A DNA stretch of 7,120 nt from Candidatus Acidiferrales bacterium (GCA_030043155.1 JASHYE010000334.1:1-7120), one strand, 5' to 3'; shown: positions 1 to 6,368, numbered from the stretch's first letter. Notes: a model not told the origin generated them from the sequence alone. Translations and numbers: made by a program.

Positions 1-1065
1 GTGATAACGGTTGGAAAAGGGCCGGGAGCAATCGCCGTCGCGGACGTAAACCACGGCGGAACGCCAGACATTATCGTCGCGAATGTGAACGATGGCACAG
101 TAAGCGTGCTGCTCGGCGATGGTAAAGGGCATTTCCGCCCCGCGCCCGGCTCGCCATTTCCCTGCAATGCAAATCCAAACGACATCGCTGTGGCAGATAT
201 GAATGGCGACGGAAATCCCGATCTGGTGATCGCAAATCACCAAACTCCGTATATCACCGTTTTATTGGGCGATGGCAAGGGAGGTTTCAAACCTTCGGAG
301 CATTCACCATTTGCAACGAAATCCTATCCGCATCCCCACGGCGTTGTTGTGGGCGATTTCATTGGCGACGGAAAGCCCGCCGTCGTTACGGACAGTTGGG
401 GAAACAATCAGATTCTACTGATCCCTACTGACGGCAGCGGCAATTTGATTCTGCCCGGAAAGTTTTTCGCTGCCGACCTTCATACCGATTCTGGCGTTCG
501 CGCGGCCGATTTCAATAGAGATGGACACCTCGACATAGTGACGGCGAATCAAAGCACGGGTGTGGTCGGGCTGCTGCTTGGCGACGGCAAAGGAGGATTT
601 CGCAAAGCGCCCGGCTCACCTTTCCCTGCAGGCGACACACCGTGGATGTTCACCGTAGGTGACGTGAATGGCGATGGAAATCCTGATGTCGCTGTGATTC
701 CGTACGAACGCGACATTCGAGACCCTAAAAACCTTGGAGTTACCGTTTTGTTGGGCGATGGAAAAGGCAGTCTAGCGACGATGCGCGGGTCGCCTTTCTC
801 TTTAGCCGGTTGCAAAGGACCCGACCGTGTCGCTATAGGAGACATTCATAGCGATGGATTGCGCGACATCGTTGTGAATTGCGCGGAAAATGATGAACTG
901 TTTTTCTTTATGGGCGCGAGGGACGGCACGTTCCATGTTCTCACCCGCAGGGTTCCGACTGGCTGGGGAGGAGTAGCGCTCGCAGATCTCACTGGCAACG
1001 GCAAAGATGATGTCATCGTGTCGAACAACAATCAGGGCACGATTACGATTTTATTCAGCAAGTGA
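1..1065 (+). CDS. VCBS/FG-GAP repeat beta-propeller protein, probably 5'-truncated by the window edge
   Basis: This is a repeat protein of the FG-GAP/VCBS (integrin alpha-like) type, usually exported or surface-attached and used for binding rather than catalysis. Seven blades of about 50 residues can be counted, starting near residues 9, 60, 112, 163, 215, 276 and 328. Each has a core of the form (V/A)xDxNxDGxxD followed by a strand and a GDGKGxF turn. Blades 2, 4 and 5 carry good calcium-type loops (DMNGDGNPD, DFNRDGHLD, DVNGDGNPD). Blades 1, 3 and 6 are degenerate (DVNHGGTPD, DFIGDGKPA, DIHSDGLRD). PGSPF recurs after several blades. Seven blades would close one complete propeller. The frame is open at base 1 and no ribosome site or signal peptide is visible, so the true start, probably with an export signal, lies upstream. 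It ends 64 bases before the tRNA and lies outside the island. The family call is secure; the ligand is unknown. Confidence 0.85.
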   Translation: MITVGKGPGAIAVADVNHGGTPDIIVANVNDGTVSVLLGDGKGHFRPAPGSPFPCNANPNDIAVADMNGDGNPDLVIANHQTPYITVLLGDGKGGFKPSEHSPFATKSYPHPHGVVVGDFIGDGKPAVVTDSWGNNQILLIPTDGSGNLILPGKFFAADLHTDSGVRAADFNRDGHLDIVTANQSTGVVGLLLGDGKGGFRKAPGSPFPAGDTPWMFTVGDVNGDGNPDVAVIPYERDIRDPKNLGVTVLLGDGKGSLATMRGSPFSLAGCKGPDRVAIGDIHSDGLRDIVVNCAENDELFFFMGARDGTFHVLTRRVPTGWGGVALADLTGNGKDDVIVSNNNQGTITILFSK

Positions 1066-1075
1066 TTTGCGGGCG

Positions 1076-1104
1076 TTGCGGCTCTGCTTGAGGCACTGTA
1101 AACT
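1076..1104 (+). promoter_or_regulatory. Weak candidate promoter for the tRNA-Pro gene
   Basis: TTGCGG (1076-1081) and TAAACT (1099-1104) are separated by 17 bases and lie about 25 bases upstream of the tRNA. The match to the sigma-70 consensus is partial (3/6 and 4/6). Position and spacing are the main support. No better pair was seen in the 64-base gap after the VCBS gene. Confidence 0.3.
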
Positions 1105-1129
1105 GTTCTGCAGGAAGGTTAGTGTCATT

Positions 1130-1207
1130 CGGGGCGTGGCTCAGCCTGGCTAGAGCGCCTGGTTCGGGACCAGGAGGTCGGTGGTTCAAATCCACTCGCC
1201 CCGACCA
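1130..1207 (+). tRNA. tRNA-Pro, anticodon CGG
   Basis: A full cloverleaf can be drawn by hand. The acceptor stem 1130-1136 pairs perfectly with 1197-1203. The D stem is GCTC (1139-1142) with GAGC (1153-1156). The anticodon stem is CCTGG (1158-1162) with CCAGG (1170-1174), and the loop TTCGGGA (1163-1169) places anticodon CGG at 1165-1167, reading proline CCG codons. The T arm is 1180-1184 with 1192-1196 (one G-T pair) and loop TTCAAAT. Discriminator A1204 and an encoded CCA (1205-1207) follow. The gene is intact although its 3' part forms one end of an integrated element, as expected when an integrase uses a tRNA and restores it. Eight T residues (1208-1215) follow directly and may help end transcription. 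Confidence 0.97.
1163..1207 (+). repeat. attL: 3' part of tRNA-Pro, left copy of a 45-base direct repeat
   Basis: The 45 bases from the first base of the anticodon loop to the CCA end are identical to 6547-6591. Identity stops abruptly on both sides (G1162 against A6546; T1208 against C6592). A repeat covering exactly the anticodon loop to the 3' end is the classic footprint of a tyrosine recombinase crossing over in a tRNA gene. This copy belongs to the complete tRNA and is the attL side. Confidence 0.9.
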
Positions 1208-1231
1208 TTTTTTTTCAGGACTTAATCACTT

Positions 1232-2320
1232 GTGTGGAGCGGGCATTTTATTACCCAGATGAGCAGCCAAGGAACGTGGGTGCGGGGAGAGATTTACGCG
1301 GCCGGGGAACATATCGCCACCTATGAGAATGATTTGACGACACCCACGACGTTCTTCACGCACAGCGACCATCTCGGAACCGAACGCGTGCAAACAGCAG
1401 TGAACGGCTCCTCCTGCGAGACCATCACCAACACGGCTTTCGGCGATGGAATGAACGAAACCGGGAGTTGCGACCCGACGGCGCTGCGCTTCACCGACAA
1501 GCTGCGCGACTACGAAACGAACTTGGACGACTTCGGAGCGCGATTTTACAGTTCGCAGTTGGGGCGGTTCATGTCAGCGGACTGGAGCGCGGTGCCAGAG
1601 GCGGTGCCGTACGCGAACCTCAATAATCCGCAGACGCTGAACCTGTACGCGATAGTCGCGGACAACCCTGAAACGTTTGCCGATTTGGACGGGCACTGTG
1701 AGAAAGGAGAGACGGCAGCCTCGGCCTGCCCCGATCCTCCCGATACCGGAAGCTCGCTGGGTGAACCTTCGTCCGAAAAAGTGATCGAGCACCCGACGGG
1801 CACTGTGCCGAGCACGTCCGTGGCCCAAGAGGCCCAAGCGAAGCAACAGGAGAACCAGACCCAACAGCAGAAGGACGACCAAGCGTACCACCAAGCCCTA
1901 CAGCAAAGGGAGCAGCAGTTCCGTGACCAGCAAGCAGGTCCTGCGCCTGGGAGCGAAGCGTACGTTCAAGCAACCCTGGGCAAAGCTGGTCAGGAAGCGG
2001 ACCAGCAGATGAAAGTCCTAGGAACCGCGATGGCGGGCGTCGAAGCGGTAGGAGTTGCACCCATTGTAGCGACGTCCGAAACGGCCGAAACTGTGGTGGC
2101 TGGAGCGAGGGCCGGAGCAAACACGGTCGCGACTGCCCTGGACAATTCCGTAGAGAGTGCGACACGGCCTGCCAGCTCTGCCGCCGATAGGTTTATTCCT
2201 GGAGGGTCTGCGGCGATCAAAGATTTTGCCGAGGCATTCGCAGAGCCAACGAAAGCTGCGACGACACCGGCAGGAATAGCGGGGGCGATAGTACGCACAG
2301 TGTTTGATAGAATCTTCTAA
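1232..2320 (+). CDS. Truncated RHS core fragment with a unique C-terminal region (orphan Rhs-CT, module 1)
   Basis: Residues 3-156 are the end of an RHS repeat-associated core, including HSDHLGTERVQT, then KLRDYETNLDDFGARFYSS followed by QLGRFMSADW, and ending NLYAIVADNPETFADLDGHC. Full RHS proteins exceed a thousand residues; here nearly all the YD-repeat shell and any delivery N-terminus are missing. Residues 157-362 are unrelated to the second RHS gene apart from a short Cys/Pro-containing linker. They comprise a Gln-rich, coiled-coil-like stretch (about 197-236), an Ala/Val-rich hydrophobic helix (about 260-280) and an Ala-rich tail ending VFDRIF. No known toxin catalytic motif was recognised. 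The start is doubtful: GTG at 1232 has only AGGA 11 bases upstream and falls 6 bases before homology with the other copy begins. The gene may therefore be a silent cassette that works only when recombined onto a longer rhs gene. The small gene at 2331 follows after 10 bases and is the likely cognate immunity gene. Confidence 0.7.
   Translation: MWSGHFITQMSSQGTWVRGEIYAAGEHIATYENDLTTPTTFFTHSDHLGTERVQTAVNGSSCETITNTAFGDGMNETGSCDPTALRFTDKLRDYETNLDDFGARFYSSQLGRFMSADWSAVPEAVPYANLNNPQTLNLYAIVADNPETFADLDGHCEKGETAASACPDPPDTGSSLGEPSSEKVIEHPTGTVPSTSVAQEAQAKQQENQTQQQKDDQAYHQALQQREQQFRDQQAGPAPGSEAYVQATLGKAGQEADQQMKVLGTAMAGVEAVGVAPIVATSETAETVVAGARAGANTVATALDNSVESATRPASSAADRFIPGGSAAIKDFAEAFAEPTKAATTPAGIAGAIVRTVFDRIF
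1238..1699 (+). repeat. Left copy of a 462-base RHS-core direct repeat
   Basis: This segment aligns without gaps to 4771-5232. Counting by hand gives about 42 mismatches (about 91% identity), nearly all at third codon positions, with 3 amino-acid changes in 154. It starts at the SGHF codons and ends at the HC codons of the core terminus. Patchy similarity continues for about 50 bases more before the C-terminal regions diverge. Confidence 0.9.
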
Positions 2321-2321
2321 T

Positions 2322-2326
2322 AGGGA
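2322..2326 (+). promoter_or_regulatory. Ribosome binding site setting the ATG 2331 start
   Basis: AGGGA lies 4 bases before ATG 2331 and just after the stop of the RHS fragment (2318-2320). It favours ATG 2331 over the in-frame TTG at 2304, which overlaps the RHS gene and has no ribosome site. Confidence 0.5.
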
Positions 2327-2330
2327 CATC

Positions 2331-2714
2331 ATGTTACGTCGGGCTGCTTGCTGTCCAATATGCGGTTCTAGCGCCAACTTGGCTTCTGCATCGAAAAGTA
2401 ATATCGTGACCTGTTCTCGATGTAATCGTGAATTTGTGCAAAAATTCCGATTCTCTGAGGCAAATATCTGGGTTAGCTTTGCTCTCTCACCGGTTCTCTC
2501 TTATGCTGTAGGTCTGCGAGGCATTGCGCTTCTGCTCGTTTCGTTGGTCGCTTGGGTGCCTATAGCCATCGTATTTCGGCTTTTGATTAACCGCATCCTG
2601 CCACCGAAGCTAGTCATCCGTGACATGAATAATGAACAGCTAAGCGTTCGCGAGACGATTAGAAAGCATCGACAGCCAATTAGCTTAAATTTGGTGGACA
2701 AGCGAAAAGATTAG
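2331..2714 (+). CDS. Small zinc-ribbon protein with two membrane segments, candidate immunity protein of module 1
   Basis: The product is 127 residues from ATG 2331. The N-terminus is a zinc ribbon with CPIC (C8, C11) and CSRC (C28, C31) knuckles. Two hydrophobic segments follow (about 46-62 and 65-82), separated by a short LRG turn, with charged residues after the second. The last 45 residues are polar and basic, ending KRKD. It should sit in the inner membrane with the ribbon and tail on the same side, probably the cytoplasm. No specific family was recognised. Its place 10 bases after an orphan RHS C-terminal region is the standard immunity-gene position. A membrane-embedded immunity protein would fit a toxin acting at the membrane, and the hydrophobic helix in the upstream C-terminal region is compatible with that. 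The gene looks more AT-rich than the RHS cores, as is common for exchanged immunity genes. Function is inferred from position only. Confidence 0.6.
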   Translation: MLRRAACCPICGSSANLASASKSNIVTCSRCNREFVQKFRFSEANIWVSFALSPVLSYAVGLRGIALLLVSLVAWVPIAIVFRLLINRILPPKLVIRDMNNEQLSVRETIRKHRQPISLNLVDKRKD

Positions 2715-2844
2715 GCGTCTGTCTTGGAGGTTCAAGCTGCCTTCTTCGATACCCTACTTGGCCCTTGCGGTACTGCCGTCAGCTACGTTCCTTGCTCCCA
2801 ATCCAACCAGGTTTTCATGGGGTTTTCACCACGGCTCTGAGCCG

Positions 2845-3414
2845 ATGCCTCCACATGTGGAGGAAAAGGCCCGACATGCGGACCGCTACTGGTATTTTTA
2901 TTGCGATGCGATAACCATCGCCGCAATAAGCGGTTTGATTCTCTGGACTCATATTCCACCTAGCAAGACAGGACTACGATTTGCGAACTGGCCGGAATAC
3001 GCGCTCATTGGGATCGCTGCCGGGGCGCTTCGGTTTCTTTTCATTGGTGCCCTAGTCAAACTATTTCCCTGGATTGCTGCTGGCAGACGCAGCCCTCATG
3101 CCCTTTGGCAGGGGAGTATCGCTCCCTGGACGATTATCTTTCTTAGCGGCGCGTTCGCGGAGGAATTGTGGATCGCCTTCTGTGTAACTGCGCTCTTGCT
3201 GGAGGGGCAGTCCTACGGGTTCTCGGTCGTGATAACCGCACTGGTTTTTGGAGTCGTTCATTTTGCGTACCGGTTCGGAGCGTTTGCAACAGCGATATAT
3301 GGTGCGATTTCGGCTTTGCTGTTCCTTTGGTTTGGCTCTCTAATTCCGATGTTTCTCTTCCACTTCATCGGCAATCTAAGCAGTCTTTACTGGCAGCGAC
3401 AGGGGGGACGCTGA
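2845..3414 (+). CDS. CPBP-type intramembrane protease (Abi) homologue, atypical motif 1
   Basis: This is a multi-pass membrane protein of 189 residues from ATG 2845. The three CPBP motifs appear in order: EE at 106-107 (AEELWIAF), F135-x3-H139 (FGVVHF) and H173-x3-N177 (HFIGN). The canonical first motif is EExxxR; here the arginine position is Ala111, while both glutamates and the two histidines remain. CPBP proteins process prenylated proteins in eukaryotes (Rce1), and several bacterial members act as bacteriocin self-immunity factors. The frame is open further upstream, with TTG at 2758 and a GGAGG at 2726-2730. However, the residues that would be added lack the character of a membrane protein, and ATG 2845 leads straight into a first TM at about 19-35. 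ATG 2845 has no good ribosome site, so the start is uncertain. Lying between two RHS modules, it could be an extra immunity or defence factor. Confidence 0.7.
   Translation: MPPHVEEKARHADRYWYFYCDAITIAAISGLILWTHIPPSKTGLRFANWPEYALIGIAAGALRFLFIGALVKLFPWIAAGRRSPHALWQGSIAPWTIIFLSGAFAEELWIAFCVTALLLEGQSYGFSVVITALVFGVVHFAYRFGAFATAIYGAISALLFLWFGSLIPMFLFHFIGNLSSLYWQRQGGR
2848..2863. repeat. Perfect 16-base palindrome at the CPBP gene start
   Basis: CCTCCACATGTGGAGG is a perfect inverted repeat directly after the proposed ATG 2845. It could be an operator or an mRNA hairpin over the start region, or chance. Confidence 0.35.
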
Positions 3415-3416
3415 GC

Positions 3417-3479
3417 GGCTATTCGGGATGCACCCAGGAGAACCTCAGCGTGTCGGGGTACGCGAACAACCGGCTTTTT
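3417..3479 (+). pseudogene. Possible RHS-core scrap, out of frame with the following RHS gene
   Basis: In the frame starting at GGC 3417 the sequence reads GYSGCTQENLSVSGYANNRL. This resembles the linker segments between YD repeats in RHS cores (Cys, LSV, NNRL elements). It starts two bases after the CPBP stop and lies in a different frame from the RHS gene beginning near 3490. It may be a leftover end of another RHS core joined at a recombination point. It is short, and the call rests on resemblance only. Confidence 0.3.
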
Positions 3480-3489
3480 ACTGCGGCGG

Positions 3490-5886
3490 GTGGCCCAGGT
3501 TAGTCTGGTTTTTTCGGGTACCCCAGCGGCGTGCGGACAAGACATCAGCGCGACGGGATTCCTCACGACCTATCAGTACGATGCCCTCGACAACTTGCTG
3601 CAAGTCAATCAAGGGAATTTGGACGCACGCACGTTCACTTACGATTCTCTTTCGCAACTGGTGACCTCGGCCAATCCCGAATCTGGCCTGACGACCTACA
3701 CTTACGACGCCAACGGAAACACCGCGTCGCGCACGCAGCCGGAGGCGAATCAGACTGATGCCTCCGATACCGTCACGACGACCTATGTACACGACGCGTT
3801 GGACCGCCTCACAGCTAAGGAATACTCAGATGACACAGGCAACGTGGATTACAACTATGACGAAACCAGCCCGTGGGGTTTCACGCTCACGAATACCAAC
3901 GGCAGGCTGACCACCGAGTACGATGGAAACACGGGAAGTGTCTTCAGCTATGACGCTATGGGGCGCATCCTTCAGAATCATCAATGCACACCGCAGAATT
4001 GCGGTACTGCGGACTTTCCAATTGCCTATACCTACGATTTAGATGGCGACATGCTGACTTCGACTGACGGCCAACTTAACCTCTACACGCGCACGTACAA
4101 CAATGCGGCGGAGTTGATTTCGCTGGTCAGCAGCTACTCAGATTCGAATCATCCAGGGACGCTTTATTCTAGTGCGGTCCACAATGCGCCGGGACAATTG
4201 ACTTCGGTGCTTCTTGGAAACGGAATCACGGAAAGTCGGGCGTATAATTCCAGATTGGAGATGACTTCGGCCTCTGCCGGATCAGTCTACAGCTTGGGTT
4301 TGGGCTATGCACCCAACGGCGACATGACTTCGACGACGGACAGCGTCAACGGCACTTGGACCTACAGCTACGACGATTTCAACCGATTGATCGGGAGTTC
4401 TTGTTCTGCGACCTGCCCCGACGGTGAAAGCACGCAAGGGTTCAGCTACTCCTACGATCGCTTCGCTAACCGCTGGGACCAGACAGTGACAGCGGGAAGC
4501 GGCGGAACGTCGAGCCTGACATTCACGGGGAACGACAACCAGATTGACGGCTACAGCTACGACGCAGCGGGCAACTTGATGAGTGACGGCTCGCATACTT
4601 ACTATTACGACGCGGAGCACCATCTGGTGCAAGTGGACGGCACAGAGGGGTGGTGCCAGAGCGATACGGGGACGGCGGCGACGGCTTGCTACACCTACGA
4701 TGCCGAGGGGCGGCGAGTGCGGCGGTCGGTTCCCGGTGTGGGAGATACGGACGATTACCTGTATGACTTGAGCGGGCATTTCATCACCCAGATGAGCAGC
4801 CAAGGAACGTGGGTGCGCGGGGAGATTTACGCTGCCGGGGAACATATCGCAACGTATGAGAATGATTTGACGACGCCGACGACGTTCTTCACGCACAGCG
4901 ATCATCTTGGGACCGAACGCGTGCAAACAGCCGTGAACGGATCATCCTGCGAGACCATCACCAATACGGCCTTTGGCGATGGGATGAACGAAACCGGGAG
5001 CTGCGATCCGACGGCGCTGCGCTTCACCGACAAGCTGCGCGACTACGAAACGAACCTGGATGATTTCGGTGCGCGATTTTACAGTTCGCAACTGGGGCGG
5101 TTCATGTCGGCGGACTGGAGCGCGGTGCCTGCGCCGGTGCCGTACGCGAATCTGTCGAATCCGCAGACGCTGAACCTGTACGCGATTGTCGCCGACAATC
5201 CTGAAACTTTTGCCGACTTGGACGGGCACTGCGGAGGAGATACTGCCGCCACTTCGGCCTGTTCCGATCCCTTTGGAACAGATACCGGCACGCCCTCGGC
5301 GCAAAAAGCCACGCAACAAAAGACCGGCGTGGGGGCGGACGCAACATCCGCTACACAAACAGCGGTACAGCTTGTGAAGGACACGCTTGTTGGCGGACTC
5401 AAAGGCGCAGTCAATCAGATAATTGACACGTCCAATGCCATAAATCATGTCGTTGACAGTGCCCTATCAGCGGCAGGGTCGAAATTCCAGTTCGGTCAGT
5501 TGCCGGACCTAAAAGCATCGACATCCGGGCAAGCCAGCGCAATGCTAGCGGTTACTGTCGCAGCCGTCGCTGCACCCGTCGGCGCAGATGCTAAAGCAGG
5601 AACTCTGCTCAGCAAGTCTCTTGCAAGCGATGCCCAGATGGGAGAGAAGGGAATTGCCATCGCTGGTAGCGGCAGTGGGACGGAGCTTCGGGACGCAGGA
5701 AGACTCGCATCTCAGTATGGCGGAAATCCGGGGGATTGGGCCAAAATGAGCAGTAGCTCCTTTCAGGCCGCAGGCGAACCAAGGAGCAAGGCATTCCAGA
5801 CGCATTGGTACGAAAATGCGGTTACAGGCGCGAGGGCGGAATACAAGACAATGATTAACTGGCTCGATAAAAACTTTAAGCCGTAA
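3490..5886 (+). CDS. N-terminally truncated RHS repeat protein with C-terminal toxin-like domain (Rhs-CT, module 2)
   Basis: The product is 798 residues if GTG 3490 is used. That start has no ribosome site, and the protein opens in mid-core, so it is probably a 5'-truncated gene. Residues 1-581 hold about a dozen YD repeats (YDALDNL, YDANGN, YDAMGR, YDLDGD, YDAAGN, YDAEGR and others). The RHS-associated core end follows: HSDHLGTERVQT, the DKLRDYETNLDDFGARFYSS region and LGRFMSADW, closing at LDGHC. RHS shells encapsulate a toxin that is freed after the core. Residues 582-798 are the variable region: a polar linker, a hydrophobic Ala/Val stretch (about 683-700), then a compact C-terminal domain from about 733. 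That domain has LRDAGRLASQYGG, K752-MSSSS and T771-HWYEN followed by K/R-rich residues. His772 with nearby Lys, Ser and Tyr residues suggests a small nuclease-type toxin, but the activity is not proven. No PAAR, VgrG-like or signal region is present. The small gene at 5906 follows after 19 bases. Confidence 0.8.
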   Translation: MAQVSLVFSGTPAACGQDISATGFLTTYQYDALDNLLQVNQGNLDARTFTYDSLSQLVTSANPESGLTTYTYDANGNTASRTQPEANQTDASDTVTTTYVHDALDRLTAKEYSDDTGNVDYNYDETSPWGFTLTNTNGRLTTEYDGNTGSVFSYDAMGRILQNHQCTPQNCGTADFPIAYTYDLDGDMLTSTDGQLNLYTRTYNNAAELISLVSSYSDSNHPGTLYSSAVHNAPGQLTSVLLGNGITESRAYNSRLEMTSASAGSVYSLGLGYAPNGDMTSTTDSVNGTWTYSYDDFNRLIGSSCSATCPDGESTQGFSYSYDRFANRWDQTVTAGSGGTSSLTFTGNDNQIDGYSYDAAGNLMSDGSHTYYYDAEHHLVQVDGTEGWCQSDTGTAATACYTYDAEGRRVRRSVPGVGDTDDYLYDLSGHFITQMSSQGTWVRGEIYAAGEHIATYENDLTTPTTFFTHSDHLGTERVQTAVNGSSCETITNTAFGDGMNETGSCDPTALRFTDKLRDYETNLDDFGARFYSSQLGRFMSADWSAVPAPVPYANLSNPQTLNLYAIVADNPETFADLDGHCGGDTAATSACSDPFGTDTGTPSAQKATQQKTGVGADATSATQTAVQLVKDTLVGGLKGAVNQIIDTSNAINHVVDSALSAAGSKFQFGQLPDLKASTSGQASAMLAVTVAAVAAPVGADAKAGTLLSKSLASDAQMGEKGIAIAGSGSGTELRDAGRLASQYGGNPGDWAKMSSSSFQAAGEPRSKAFQTHWYENAVTGARAEYKTMINWLDKNFKP
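4771..5232 (+). repeat. Right copy of the 462-base RHS-core direct repeat
   Basis: This is the homologous partner of 1238-1699, in the same orientation and inside the longer RHS gene. The three residue changes cluster at the WSAVP(E/A)(A/P)VPYANL(N/S) segment. It marks the stretch through which C-terminal cassettes could be exchanged by homologous recombination. Confidence 0.9.
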
Positions 5887-5896
5887 GGGTGCTGCG

Positions 5897-5901
5897 GGAG
5901 G
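5897..5901 (+). promoter_or_regulatory. Ribosome binding site setting the ATG 5906 start
   Basis: GGAGG lies 4 bases before ATG 5906. The in-frame TTG at 5903 would leave a spacer of only one base, so ATG 5906 is preferred. This is the strongest ribosome site in the window. It suggests the small gene is efficiently translated even though the RHS gene before it has no visible start signal. Confidence 0.6.
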
Positions 5902-5905
5902 TTTG

Positions 5906-6331
5906 ATGATCGTCAGATGCGTATCGGAGTATCCTGACGAGGAACAATTGCGCTTACTTGGGCCAAAGTTCTTTAGGAATCGCAGCTTCGGTGTTGTTGT
6001 CGGCAGGGAGTATATTGTTTTTGGAGTGACCGTTGTTATCGAAGCCAGTTCTGCTGGGAAGGGCTTGCTCTTCGAGCACCTTACCGACACAAATTATGGA
6101 TACCTTGTGAGTACGCCCGCCTGCCTCTTTCAAATTGTTGATGGAACCGCTTCGTCACATTGGCGGATTCGCATCGAGGACGACGGAGCGGTGAGACTGT
6201 GGCCGGAAGTTTTCTACAAAGAGTATTTTCACGACCGCCTGTCCGATGGCGATCCCGAAGCGGTTGAAGATTTCCGACGAATCAGGGAGAGGATTGAGGC
6301 CGAAGCAGTTGGGAGAGAACTATCTCGTTAG
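5906..6331 (+). CDS. Small soluble acidic protein, candidate immunity protein of module 2
   Basis: The product is 141 residues from ATG 5906. There is no signal peptide or membrane segment, so it should be cytoplasmic. The N-terminal two thirds alternate hydrophobic strands (GVVVGREYIVFGVTVVIEAS, then YGYLVSTPACLFQIVDG and HWRIRIEDDGAVRLWP). The last third is a charged helix (DPEAVEDFRRIRERIEAEA). Many acidic residues suit an inhibitor of a nucleic-acid-binding toxin. It starts 19 bases after the RHS stop with a strong ribosome site, the usual place for the immunity gene of an Rhs-CT toxin. I recognise the general look of a family found next to polymorphic toxins but cannot name it. The immunity role is inferred from position and character. 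Confidence 0.65.
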   Translation: MIVRCVSEYPDEEQLRLLGPKFFRNRSFGVVVGREYIVFGVTVVIEASSAGKGLLFEHLTDTNYGYLVSTPACLFQIVDGTASSHWRIRIEDDGAVRLWPEVFYKEYFHDRLSDGDPEAVEDFRRIRERIEAEAVGRELSR

Positions 6332-6368
6332 ACCAAGGATCAGGTGGGCGGCCACGCTAGCACCTTGC

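Noticed and set aside
1574..2165. Several long minus-strand frames opposite the first RHS gene
   Set aside because: They are shadows of GC-rich coding sequence, being Arg/Leu- or Pro/Ser-rich with no domain features. The + strand has the recognisable RHS core.
3168..3503. 111-codon + frame overlapping the CPBP gene
   Set aside because: Its first part is an alternate-frame shadow of a good membrane protein. Only the part after 3415 is kept, as a possible RHS scrap.
3550..4770. YD-repeat region as a DNA tandem repeat or CRISPR-like array
   Set aside because: The periodicity is at protein level with irregular spacing. No conserved DNA repeat with regular spacers exists.
1238..5232. The 462-base repeats as ends of an insertion sequence or composite transposon
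   Set aside because: They are coding RHS core in the same frame in both copies, with no terminal inverted repeats and no transposase between them.
4282..5448. Minus-strand frames opposite the second RHS gene
   Set aside because: Their composition is an Arg/Val/His-rich mirror of the YD-repeat codons, and similar shadows occur opposite both RHS copies.
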